Assembly: GCF_008373755.1 (NCBI RefSeq)
Contig: NZ_VUJV01000001.1
Span: 744,001-808,000, forward strand
Direction: 5' to 3'
DNA: 64,000 bases
From: Nocardioides humilatus
GTDB taxonomy: Bacteria > Actinomycetota > Actinomycetes > Propionibacteriales > Nocardioidaceae
Of the stretch, positions 24,066 through 32,736 are shown piece after piece; positions within the stretch are counted from its first letter, which is position 1; the number at the start of each line of letters is the position of its first letter. The notes beneath the pieces are model-generated. The model was not told the DNA's origin. It did not search any database and saw nothing but the letters and a program-made list of their open reading frames with translations. The position numbers and the translations under genes are program-made.

Positions 24066-25697
24066 GTGGGAGACGTGCGGGCGCTCTGGGGCGTGGGCGA
24101 GGGACCTCCGCCGGCCGACGTCGGCGTGGCCACCGCGCGCAGCCTGGCCGAGGACGGCCGGTGGCGCGAAGCCCACACCGCGCTCGCCGCGATCCCCGGC
24201 CTCGAAGCGGCCGACCTCGAGCTCCGCGGAACCTTGGCCTACCTGCTCGGTGACGCCCGCAGCTACTTCGAGGACCTCGCGGCCGCCTTCACGTCGTACG
24301 ACGACCCGGCCCGCGCCGCCCGATGCGCGTGCTGGCTCGGGATCATGCACCTCATCCGCGGGGAGGCGGGCCACAGCGCAGGCTGGATGGCCTCGGCCCG
24401 CCGCCTGGTCGACGAGCACGGCGAGAGCGCGGCCAGCGCCTACCTCGAGGTGATGGCGATCCTCGGCGACGAGTCCGCCGGCCGCGACCAGGCGATCGCC
24501 ATCGCCCGGGTGGTCAACGACATCGCCCGACGTCACGGCGACGAGGACGCCACTGCCCTCACCGGGCAGACCCTCGGCCAGCTCCTCATCCGCACGGGGA
24601 GCGCCGACGAGGGTCGTCGCCTGATGGACGAGGCGATGGTCTCGGCGTCGTCGCGACAGCTCTCCTCGCCGCTCGTCGAGATCCTGGTCTACCTCGCGGT
24701 GATGGCGGGCTGCCGCCTGCTGATGGACCTCGGCCGCGCCCGGGAGTGGACGACCGCCGTCAACCGGCTCCGCGCGCGCAGTCCGGAGCTCACCGCGTTC
24801 GCCGGGGTCCTCGCGCAGTGCCGCGCGGAGCTGCACCAGGTCTCCGGCGAGTGGGAGGCCGCGCTGGCCGAGCTCGACACGGTGACGGACCGACCGCTGC
24901 TCGGAGAGGTCGCCTACCTCCGCGGCGAGATCCTGCGTCGGCAGGGCGACTACGACGACGCAGCGGCCGCTTACGCCCAGGCAGCCGCGGCCGGGCGGGA
25001 CACCGCGGCCGGGGTGGCAGCGCTGCACCTCGCCAAGGGCGAACCGGCGATCGCCCGCGCCCTGACGGCGCGCTCGCTCGCGGAGCTCACCGACGCGTGC
25101 GACCGGGTGGTCCTGCTGCCCGTGGCGGTCGCTGCCGCCGCTCCGACGTCGGTCTCCGATGCCGCCGTCCTGGCTGCAGAGCTCGAGCAGATCGCGAACC
25201 TCCTGGACAGTCCACTCCTGCAGGCCCGCGCGCACCAGGCGGCTGGAGTCGTCGCCCTGGCCCAGGGCGACCCGGCGTCGGCCGTGGTGCGCTTCCGCCA
25301 GGGCTGCATCGCCTTCGGGGCGCTGGCCGTGCCGGCCGAGCTCGCGACCTGCCACGCCGACGCGGCCGCCGCCTACCGTGCCCAAGGCGACGACGCGCTG
25401 GCCGATCTCGAGCTGGCGGCAGCAGTCGCCCTGGCCGACCGGATCGGGCTCCGGCTTCCCGAGCAGCCCTCGCCCGAGCCAGGGCCCGGCACCACGATCG
25501 GCACGGCTCGCCTCTCGACGCGTGAGGTGGACGTGCTGCGCCGGGTCGCGGCAGGAGCGACCAACCGCGAGATCGCCGACGAGCTGGTGCTCTCGCCCCG
25601 CACCGTCGACCGCCACGTCAGCAACATCCTCACCAAGCTCGGGGTGAGCACCCGGGCCGCGGCTGCGTCGGTGGCCACCGAGCACGGCCTGGTCTGA
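24066..25697 (+). CDS. LuxR-family regulator with TPR-like array
   Basis: 543 residues from GTG 24066. Most of the chain is Ala/Leu-rich helical hairpins of TPR type (for example GDYDDAAAAYAQAAAAG). The last ~65 residues are a LuxR/GerE HTH: LSTREVDVLRRVAAGATNREIADELVLSPRTVDRHV. There is no N-terminal ATPase, so it is a shortened LAL-type regulator, or lost its NB-ARC domain. It is divergent from glmU (76 nt) and 138 bp upstream of the RTX gene on the same strand, which it may control; that is inference. Confidence 0.85.
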   Translation: MGDVRALWGVGEGPPPADVGVATARSLAEDGRWREAHTALAAIPGLEAADLELRGTLAYLLGDARSYFEDLAAAFTSYDDPARAARCACWLGIMHLIRGEAGHSAGWMASARRLVDEHGESAASAYLEVMAILGDESAGRDQAIAIARVVNDIARRHGDEDATALTGQTLGQLLIRTGSADEGRRLMDEAMVSASSRQLSSPLVEILVYLAVMAGCRLLMDLGRAREWTTAVNRLRARSPELTAFAGVLAQCRAELHQVSGEWEAALAELDTVTDRPLLGEVAYLRGEILRRQGDYDDAAAAYAQAAAAGRDTAAGVAALHLAKGEPAIARALTARSLAELTDACDRVVLLPVAVAAAAPTSVSDAAVLAAELEQIANLLDSPLLQARAHQAAGVVALAQGDPASAVVRFRQGCIAFGALAVPAELATCHADAAAAYRAQGDDALADLELAAAVALADRIGLRLPEQPSPEPGPGTTIGTARLSTREVDVLRRVAAGATNREIADELVLSPRTVDRHVSNILTKLGVSTRAAAASVATEHGLV

Positions 25698-25835
25698 GCC
25701 GCCACGGTCTGAGCACACCCACCCACGCCGGCCGGCGGAATTGGGTAGTCCGCATGGGTGGTCTCACCGATGCCGCCGGACGGGTGCGGGCGGCACGCTC
25801 AGCGGGCACATCCACCCCGTTCCGGAGGACCCCCC

Positions 25836-27572
25836 ATGCGCACGACCGTCTCCCCCACCGTCCGCCGCCTCGCGATCATCGCCGCAGCGACCACCACCGC
25901 CGGCGCGGGCCTCGCGCTCGCCGCGCAGCCGTCCTATGCCGCGAGCGGCCCGGTCGTCGGCGTCAACGGCACGGGCCTCATCGTCGCGAACGCGACGAGC
26001 GACGGCGACAACATCCAGACCTACCTCGACGGCAGCAACATCATCGTCATCGACTTCGGCAAGACCGTCGCGCCCGGCACCGGGTGCAGCGCGGGGACCA
26101 CAGCGGATCGCGTCATCTGCCCCATTGCGGGGCTCACCCGTATCCAGTTCTCGACCGGAGCGGGCGACGACTCGGTCCTGAACAACGTCGCCCTGCCGTC
26201 GACCTACGACGGCGGCACCGGTGACGACACCTTCAGCGGGAGCCCCGCGATCGACACGTTCGTGGGAGGTTCGGGCAGCGACCGCGTGAGCTACTTCTAT
26301 GCGACGGCGAGCGTGCACGTCACCATCGACGGCGTCGCCGACGACGGCATGGCCGGCGAGGGCGACCAGGTCGGCACGGACATCGAAGAGGTCTTGGGCT
26401 CGCCTCAGGACGACGTGCTCGTCGGCTCGAGCGGCGCCGACGTACTCGACGGCGGCAACGGCGACGACCTCATCGACGCCGGGCTGGGCGCGGACGTCAT
26501 CAACGGCAGCAACGGCACCGACACCGTGACCTACGCCGACCGCACCAACGCGGTCACAGTCGTCATCGGCAACACGGGCGTCAGTGGCGAGGCGGGTGAG
26601 GGCGACGTCGTCAACTCGCTCAACGAGCGGATCATCGGCGGCTCCGGCAACGACACCCTCACCGGCGCCTCCGGCCCGATGGTCCTCAACGGCGGCGCAG
26701 GCAACGACACCCTCAACGGCAGCAGCGCCGACGACCTGCTCCAGGGCGGGCCGGGCGCCGACATCCACAACGGCGGCGCCGGCACGGACTGCGTGACCTA
26801 CGCGGAGCGGACCGCGCCGGTCACTGCCACGATCGGCGGCGGCGCCAGCGGCGAGGCCGGCGAGGACGACACGATCGACGGCGCCGTCGAGTGCCTCATC
26901 GGCGGCAAGGGCTCCGACAAGCTCACCGGAAACAGCAACGCCAACACCCTCCAGGGTCGTGACGGCAACGACCTGCTGGACGGCGGGCTGGGCGCCGACG
27001 TGCTCGTCGGTGGCAACGGCTCGGACAAGGTCACCTACGTCGGTCGTACGGCGTCGGTCGTCGCCAACCTCGACGGTGCCGCCAACGACGGCGAGGCCGG
27101 CGAGGGCGACCAGATCGCGGGCAACGTGGAGAACCTGGTCGGCGGCAGCGGCGCTGACACGCTCACCGGCTCAGCGGTCAAGAACGTCCTCAACGGAGGA
27201 GCGGGCGACGACCTGCTCAACGGCATGGCGGGCGCCGACCAGTTCTTCGGCGGTCCCGGCGTCGACACCGTCAGCTACGGCGGCCGCAACGCGGCGATCA
27301 CCGTCACCATCAACGCCGTGGCGGACGACGGCGCGGCGGGCGAGGGCGACAAGGTCACGCTCTCCGTCGAAAACCTCGTGGGCGGCACCGCCGGCGACAC
27401 CCTGACCGGGTCCAACACCGCCAACCGGATCCAGGGCGGCGGTGGCGGCGACACCCTGACGGGTCTCGGCCGAGGCGACAACCTGCTCGGTGGTGCCGGC
27501 AACGACACCGCGGCCGGAGGTGCCGGGACCGACACCTGCGTCGCCGAGCACAAGACCTCCTGCGAGGCCTGA
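25836..27572 (+). CDS. Secreted RTX-type calcium-binding repeat protein
   Basis: 578 residues from the ATG at 25836, with GGAGG 7 nt upstream. A Sec signal peptide ends at AQPSYA (about residue 31). An N-terminal beta region with one Cys pair is followed by many GGxGxDxL-type nonapeptide repeats ([23 protein letters not shown]). These are interrupted by recurring spacer blocks of the form VTYADRTxxVxxxI and GEAGEGDxV. RTX repeats fold as calcium-loaded beta-rolls. Unlike classical RTX toxins it has a Sec signal and no type I exporter nearby. Probably a surface or matrix protein. Confidence 0.88.
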   Translation: MRTTVSPTVRRLAIIAAATTTAGAGLALAAQPSYAASGPVVGVNGTGLIVANATSDGDNIQTYLDGSNIIVIDFGKTVAPGTGCSAGTTADRVICPIAGLTRIQFSTGAGDDSVLNNVALPSTYDGGTGDDTFSGSPAIDTFVGGSGSDRVSYFYATASVHVTIDGVADDGMAGEGDQVGTDIEEVLGSPQDDVLVGSSGADVLDGGNGDDLIDAGLGADVINGSNGTDTVTYADRTNAVTVVIGNTGVSGEAGEGDVVNSLNERIIGGSGNDTLTGASGPMVLNGGAGNDTLNGSSADDLLQGGPGADIHNGGAGTDCVTYAERTAPVTATIGGGASGEAGEDDTIDGAVECLIGGKGSDKLTGNSNANTLQGRDGNDLLDGGLGADVLVGGNGSDKVTYVGRTASVVANLDGAANDGEAGEGDQIAGNVENLVGGSGADTLTGSAVKNVLNGGAGDDLLNGMAGADQFFGGPGVDTVSYGGRNAAITVTINAVADDGAAGEGDKVTLSVENLVGGTAGDTLTGSNTANRIQGGGGGDTLTGLGRGDNLLGGAGNDTAAGGAGTDTCVAEHKTSCEA

Positions 27573-27579
27573 GGTCAGA

Positions 27580-28020
27580 TCAGAGAGCCTCGACGTTGCG
27601 CACCAGCGCCTCGCTCGTGCTCCGGATGGCGATGGCGATGAAGGGCTTCACCGCAGCCTCCATCGCCTTGCCGGCCGGACCACCGGGCAGCTCGAAGCTG
27701 ATGTGGGCGTCGACCCGGGTGCGACCTTCACCGAGATCGGTGAAGGTCCACCTCTGGGTGTTCTTGATGCCCTTGACCGACGTGATCTCGATGAGCCGGT
27801 CCAGCTCCCAGCCGCTGCACTGGATGCGCGACTTGAGGGAGACACCGAGCTTCATCACGCCGTCGTAGGTCGCGCCCACGCCCTGGGTGAAGTCGGTGAC
27901 CGGGTCGATCTTGTGCAGGCCGTACATCCAGTCCTTGGTCTTGGAGAAGTCGTCGACATAAGCGAAGACCTCCCCCACCGGCTTGGCGATCTCGACAGTG
28001 TTCTCGACGATGCTGGGCAC
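27580..28020 (-). CDS. SRPBCC (START-like) family protein
   Basis: 146 residues from GTG 28020. It begins PSIVENTVEIAKPVGEVFAYVDDFSKTKDWMYG and contains YDGVMKLGVSLKSRIQC, WTFTDLGEGRTRVDAHISFEL and a long C-terminal helix, the polyketide-cyclase/SRPBCC fold that binds hydrophobic ligands. Ligand unknown. It ends 7 nt from the convergent RTX gene. Confidence 0.9.
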   Translation of the reverse strand: MPSIVENTVEIAKPVGEVFAYVDDFSKTKDWMYGLHKIDPVTDFTQGVGATYDGVMKLGVSLKSRIQCSGWELDRLIEITSVKGIKNTQRWTFTDLGEGRTRVDAHISFELPGGPAGKAMEAAVKPFIAIAIRSTSEALVRNVEAL

Positions 28021-28077
28021 GGGACAAGACTTCCAGAACCCACCGGCGGCCCCGGACACCGGGCCATACTGACGCCC

Positions 28078-28974
28078 ATGGCGCCCCTGGTGATCAGCAA
28101 CGCCGCGAGGCGGCTCCCGTTCGCCGTGGCCTGCCTGGTCGGCCTCTTCCTCGTCATCGCACCGCTGACGTCGGCCCAGCTGGAGGCAGCGCGCTCCGGC
28201 GACGAGCTGCTCGACGGCGCGTCCCCCTTCCTCACCGACGACGGCCTGCACCAGATGCGCTCGGACCTCGACCAGATCGACGAGACGTTCGCCCAGATGG
28301 CGGCCGACCCGACGTTCACCGCGACCGTACGGCGCGACGCCGGTCTCGCGGAGGTCGCCGGGAGGCTCCCCGAGATCCGGGGCACTGCCGACAAGGTGAT
28401 CACCAATCTCGAGGACCGGCAGGGCGAGTTCGAGAGCGCGGCGGACCTGCCGGCGCCGGGCATCGACCTCACCCAGGGCATGTTCGGTGGGCTCGCCGTG
28501 GCCGGCTTGGCCCTGCTGGCCGGCGCAGCCGGTCTGGTGCGACCGACCCGGGTGGCTGCCGGCGTCCTGCTCGTGGCCGGGCTGGGGATGAGCATCGCGC
28601 CCGTCGCCCTCGACGACCTGGACAAGGCGCACGACACCGAAGCGCTGCTCGACTCGCTGCGGCCGTTCTCGATCGAGAAGGTCCGCGGCCGCGAGGAGGG
28701 TCTGGCCGCCGTACGTCATGTCTTCGAGGCGTACGACGGCACCACCGTGCCGTCCGAGGACCTCGCCGCGACGGAAGCCGCCATCGACCGGTTCGGCGAC
28801 CTCGTCGACTTCAGCCGCTACGCCCAGCCGCGACTGGTCGAGGCGACGGCAGTCCCGGCGACCACGACCGTGTGGACGGCGATCGTCGCCGGGGGGTCGC
28901 TGGCGCTGACCGGCGCCGTCGGACTGCTGGTCAGCCGGCGTACTTCAAGGGCGCGAGGGAGTTCCCCCGCTTGA
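28078..28974 (+). CDS. Hypothetical membrane protein, four helices
   Basis: 298 residues from the ATG at 28078. Helices lie near 13-33, 135-154, 160-178 and 263-283. Between helices 1 and 2 is a ~100-residue extracytoplasmic coiled region (LTDDGLHQMRSDLDQIDETFAQMAADPTF), and a similar region follows helix 3. No family recognised. Its last 44 nt overlap the convergent lipase gene. Confidence 0.78.
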   Translation: MAPLVISNAARRLPFAVACLVGLFLVIAPLTSAQLEAARSGDELLDGASPFLTDDGLHQMRSDLDQIDETFAQMAADPTFTATVRRDAGLAEVAGRLPEIRGTADKVITNLEDRQGEFESAADLPAPGIDLTQGMFGGLAVAGLALLAGAAGLVRPTRVAAGVLLVAGLGMSIAPVALDDLDKAHDTEALLDSLRPFSIEKVRGREEGLAAVRHVFEAYDGTTVPSEDLAATEAAIDRFGDLVDFSRYAQPRLVEATAVPATTTVWTAIVAGGSLALTGAVGLLVSRRTSRARGSSPA

Positions 28975-30271
28975 TGTCGCCACAGCTGCTCGGCGCTGCT
29001 CCGTCACCGAAGCGGCCCAGCAGCCAGGTGTAGGCCTGCGGCAGCCAGGTCGCGATCGAGGTGAAGTGCGACAGCGGGTACTGGTGGTAGACCACGTCCA
29101 GCCCCCGGCTGCAGTAGCGGCGGGCGAGCGAGCGCACGTCCCCCGCGACCATGACGCCGTCGCCGCTGCCGAAGACCGGGTGCGGTTGGGTGCCCTCGAG
29201 CACGCCGCCCGTGCCCTGCCCCATGAACATCGGCGCGGTCGGGGTGTGCTTGCTGCCCATGATCAGGCCGTTCGCGATCCGCACCAGCGGCCGCACCGCC
29301 TCCGGCGTCGCGTACCGCGGCTTCACGATGCTCTTCCACGTCAGTCCCGGGTAGGTGCCGATGGCCTGCGTGATCGACGCGTGACGCATCTTGCGCAGCA
29401 GCGCCTTGCCCTCCTCGTTGGCGTAGCGGGCGAGGTCGACGTCGTAGGCACGGGACAGTCCGATGAGCGCCATCGGCAAGACGCCCGCCCAGGCCAGCGA
29501 TCCGTCCATGTAGTGGAGGTTGTGACCGGGGTGGACGAGGATGCCCCCGATCGCCGTACCGACGATGCGGCGGGCGACGTCGGGCGCGTAGTCGTGGGCG
29601 AGCTCTGCAGCCCACTCGCTGCCGATCGCACCGCCCGAGTAGCCGATCAGCCCGACCGGCGTACGGCGTCCGACGCCGGTCGCCTCCGCTCGCGTGATCG
29701 CACGCAGCGAGTCGAGCGTGGTGTAGCCGTACTCGGGTCCGGCAGCGAAGTCGGCGGTCGGCCCCTCGGTGTCGGGGATGTTGATGGTGAATCCGGCCAG
29801 CAGGAGCGGAGCGATGAGCGTCGTCTCCACGTTGGCGATGCCGGGCCCGAGGCCGGTTCCTCCGGCGATGGCCACCGAGGGCTGATCGGCGGGGTTCAAC
29901 GAGTCGTAGAAGGACTGGTAGGAGACCACCTTGGCGCCACCGAGCGGCAGGATCGGGCGGACCACCGAGGTCACGTTGGCCACGGCGCGACCTCGCGCGT
30001 TGCGCGTGCGGTAGAGCAGCTGGACGGCCTCCAGCGGGAGGTCGACGCCCTGCACGCTGTAAGGCACCGTGCGGGTCTTGAGGACCGTGCCGGGCTTCAC
30101 GTCCCGCAGCGGGGTGGCGCCGGTGTAATCGAAGAACGGGTCGTCTAGCGGACCCGCTGCTGACCGGGCCGGCGCCGGCGTGGTCCGGGCCTCGGCTGGA
30201 AGGACGGCCAGGCTCGTGCCCAGCGCGCTGATAGCGACAGCACTGACCAGCGCCCCGAGACGACGATTCAT
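28931..30271 (-). CDS. Secretory lipase (LIP family) alpha/beta hydrolase
   Basis: 446 residues from the ATG at 30271, with GGGGAGA upstream. A signal peptide (residues 1-28, ending PAEA) leads a secreted alpha/beta hydrolase of the Candida LipA/PF03583 type. It contains YDSLNPADQPSVAIAGGTGLG, the nucleophile elbow GYSGGA, and a late His in PLSHFTS that could be catalytic. Members hydrolyse triglycerides or other esters outside the cell. Convergent overlap of 44 nt with the upstream membrane-protein gene. Confidence 0.88.
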   Translation of the reverse strand: MNRRLGALVSAVAISALGTSLAVLPAEARTTPAPARSAAGPLDDPFFDYTGATPLRDVKPGTVLKTRTVPYSVQGVDLPLEAVQLLYRTRNARGRAVANVTSVVRPILPLGGAKVVSYQSFYDSLNPADQPSVAIAGGTGLGPGIANVETTLIAPLLLAGFTINIPDTEGPTADFAAGPEYGYTTLDSLRAITRAEATGVGRRTPVGLIGYSGGAIGSEWAAELAHDYAPDVARRIVGTAIGGILVHPGHNLHYMDGSLAWAGVLPMALIGLSRAYDVDLARYANEEGKALLRKMRHASITQAIGTYPGLTWKSIVKPRYATPEAVRPLVRIANGLIMGSKHTPTAPMFMGQGTGGVLEGTQPHPVFGSGDGVMVAGDVRSLARRYCSRGLDVVYHQYPLSHFTSIATWLPQAYTWLLGRFGDGAAPSSCGDIKRGNSLAPLKYAG

Positions 30272-30419
30272 CGAGTTCTCCCCTTGATAGCCCCGCGCCA
30301 TTCAACGGCAACTGGAGCCGCCTGTCGTCAATTGCGGACCAGCGTCCGGATGCCGGTCCTCCGACCGGATCCGTGACAGCGCTACTGTCATCGTCAGTCC
30401 GCCTCGAAGGAGAGCTCCC

Positions 30420-31535
30420 GTGCCTGACTCCACCGACCCGCGTCGCATCCTGCTGTTCGGCGCCACCGGCTACACCGGCGACCTGACCGCCCGTGCCCTG
30501 GTGGCCCGCGGCGCCCAGCCGGTGCTCGTGGCGCGCAACCGCGAGCGGGTCACCGCGCTCGCCGCCGAGCTGGGCGGTCTCGAGGTCGCCGTCGCCGATG
30601 CGACCGACGTGAGGGACCTGCAGGCGGTCGTCGAGAAGGGCGACGTGCTGATCAGCACGGTCGGCCCGTTCCTGAGGTACGGCGAAGCCGCTGTCCGCGT
30701 CGCGGCCGAGAAGGGCGCGCACTACTTCGACTCGACCGGCGAGGGCCCGTTCCTGCGCTCGGTCTTCGAACGCTGGGGTCCGGTCGCGGCCGGCAACGAC
30801 GCCGCCTTGATGAGCGCCTTCGGCTTCGACTTCGTGCCGGGCAGCCTGGCGGGAGCACTCGCGCTCGAGAAGGCCGGCACGGCCGCGACCGGGCTTGACG
30901 TGGCCTACTTCGTCAAGGGCTTCGGCACCAGCGGCGGCACCAAGGCCTCCATCGCCGGGATGATGCTGGAGGAGGGCTTCGCCTACGTCGACGGCGCGAT
31001 CCGCCAGGTCCGCGCCGGGCGCCGGGTCGAGACGTTCGACGTCGGCGGACGCTCGCTGACGGCGGTCTCTGTCCCCGGCTCCGAGCACTTCGCCCTCCCC
31101 GCGGCCTACCCCCACCTGCGCGACGTCGACTCGTTCCTCGGCGCTCCGCCCGCGATCGCGCGCGGCATGGGCGCCACCACGTTGCTCTCGACGCCCGTGC
31201 GACGGATCGGCCCCACCAAGAAGGCCGCCCAGGCCCTCGCCGCGCGGATGGTCAAGGGGTCGACGGGAGGCCCCTCCGCCGAGAAGCGGGCCGGCGCCCG
31301 CGTGACGATCGTGGCCAACGCGCGCGCCGCGTCCGGCGAGGTGCTAGCGACCGCGACCCTCAACGGCGGCGACCCCTACGACTTCACCGCCGACATCCTG
31401 GCGTGGGGCGCGATGTCCGCCGCCGAGGGACACCTGCAGGGCGTCGGTGGGCTCGGACCGGTCGGCGCGTTCGGCCTCCAGCAGCTCACCGACGGCTGCG
31501 CTGCGGCCGGGCTCGTCGAGGCGAGCGAGGCGTGA
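30420..31535 (+). CDS. Saccharopine dehydrogenase-like NAD(P)-binding oxidoreductase
   Basis: 371 residues, GTG start. A Rossmann fold opens with ILLFGATGYTGDLTARAL (G14-G20), then VAVADATDVRDLQAVVEKGDVLISTVGPFLRYGEA and YFDSTGEGPF, the pattern of the saccharopine-dehydrogenase/trans-acting enoyl reductase superfamily. Substrate unclear: actinobacterial members include lipid enoyl reductases as well as uncharacterised enzymes. The stop overlaps the GTG of the MpaB-like gene (GTGA). Confidence 0.88.
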   Translation: MPDSTDPRRILLFGATGYTGDLTARALVARGAQPVLVARNRERVTALAAELGGLEVAVADATDVRDLQAVVEKGDVLISTVGPFLRYGEAAVRVAAEKGAHYFDSTGEGPFLRSVFERWGPVAAGNDAALMSAFGFDFVPGSLAGALALEKAGTAATGLDVAYFVKGFGTSGGTKASIAGMMLEEGFAYVDGAIRQVRAGRRVETFDVGGRSLTAVSVPGSEHFALPAAYPHLRDVDSFLGAPPAIARGMGATTLLSTPVRRIGPTKKAAQALAARMVKGSTGGPSAEKRAGARVTIVANARAASGEVLATATLNGGDPYDFTADILAWGAMSAAEGHLQGVGGLGPVGAFGLQQLTDGCAAAGLVEASEA

Positions 31536-32656
31536 CCCCACCGACCGCCCTGCCCGGCACCGACCTCGCCCTCGAGCAGTACGGCGACCTGGGGGCCGCC
31601 TGGCTGGCCGGCATGTGGCAGGCCGACCCCCTGGCAGACGCAGCGGTCGCCGACCCCGCCGCGCTCACGGCGCTCCGCGACCATCTCGGCATCGATCCCG
31701 ACTGGCTCGAGCGCGACCGGCTCGACCGAGCAGCCGACGTGCTGGTCCGCTACGGACCGCAGTGGGGCCTCGTGCTCGGGGCCGCGTCGTTGCTCCGCGG
31801 CGCGGACAACTGGATCGCCGCCAAGCCGCTCGTCCTCACCGGTCGCTACGGCCAGGAGCCAGCAGTGCGGTCGATCGAGGTCGGCAACTGGCTGTCGGCC
31901 GTCGTCCGCCCCGGCGGGATGGCGGTCGGTGCGCCGGGCTTCGAGCACACCGTGCGGGTGCGGATGATCCACGCCCGCGTCCGGCGCCACATCGAGCGCA
32001 CCGCCACGTGGGACCACGCCGCCTGGGGCGTGCCGATCCCCCAGCCCTACATGGCCTTCACCCTCGCCGAGTTCGGTCACATCGCACTCGCCGCCATGGC
32101 CCATCTCGGCGTGCGCCTCCGCGACGACGAGCTCGCCGACATCTACCACCTGTGGCGCTACGTCGGGCACGTCGTCGGGGTCGACGACGCACTCAACCCG
32201 ACCAACGAGGCCGACCACGTCCGGATCGAGGAGCTCTACCGGCTGACCTCGCCGGGCCCGGACGCCGACAGCCGGGAGTTCACCACCGCACTCATCGAGG
32301 GCTACCTCGCCGAGCAGCTCGCGACGATGATCCCGGGGCCCGCGAGCTGGCGTCGTCGTACTGCTGTCGCGGTGATGTACGGCATGGCACGGGTCTTCCT
32401 CGGCGACGCCGCCGCCGACAGCCTGGGCATCCCCGACGGTCCGACCAAGCACGTCGTCCGAGCCGCACGACCGGCCCTCACGGCCCTCGACCAGGTGCGA
32501 CTCCTGGCGCTCGGCCGCGACCGCGTGACTGCTCGAGGCTACGTCGCCCGCGACCGCGAGCTCGCCCGCCTCAAGGCGGACAACGCCATGGAGCACGACC
32601 TCGTCGACGCCGTGCCGGGTGCCGTGGGAAGCACCAATCATCCGATCGACGCATAG
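31532..32656 (+). CDS. MpaB-like/DUF2236 oxygenase family protein
   Basis: 374 residues from GTG 31532. Family landmarks: VRMIHARVRRHIE, WGVPIPQPYMAFTLAEF, HLWRYVGHVVGVDDALNP and a late arginine/histidine set. MpaB-type (latex-clearing-protein related) enzymes are putative haem-dependent oxygenases; the His residues in RMIHARVRRH and GHVVG are candidate haem ligands. It is translationally coupled to the preceding dehydrogenase, which suggests a two-step lipid or aromatic transformation. Substrate unknown. Confidence 0.85.
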   Translation: MTPPTALPGTDLALEQYGDLGAAWLAGMWQADPLADAAVADPAALTALRDHLGIDPDWLERDRLDRAADVLVRYGPQWGLVLGAASLLRGADNWIAAKPLVLTGRYGQEPAVRSIEVGNWLSAVVRPGGMAVGAPGFEHTVRVRMIHARVRRHIERTATWDHAAWGVPIPQPYMAFTLAEFGHIALAAMAHLGVRLRDDELADIYHLWRYVGHVVGVDDALNPTNEADHVRIEELYRLTSPGPDADSREFTTALIEGYLAEQLATMIPGPASWRRRTAVAVMYGMARVFLGDAAADSLGIPDGPTKHVVRAARPALTALDQVRLLALGRDRVTARGYVARDRELARLKADNAMEHDLVDAVPGAVGSTNHPIDA

Positions 32657-32736
32657 GCTCCCGGTTAATCGACCTGTTAATTTTCCGGAAGCCAATTCCC
32701 GGGGTTGGCCGATATCTCCGTCGCTCCCTGGGGGTC

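Noticed and set aside
32664-32709. GTTAAT direct repeat (12-bp period) and GCCAA/TTGGC inverted repeat before the first TolB/RTX gene
   Set aside because: Short, imperfect and without a clear -10/-35 arrangement; could be promoter or weak terminator, not supported enough to annotate.
31447-32736. Open frame extending the TolB/RTX gene far upstream to ~1090 residues
   Set aside because: It is an out-of-frame reading of the MpaB-like gene; a signal peptide begins at 32737.
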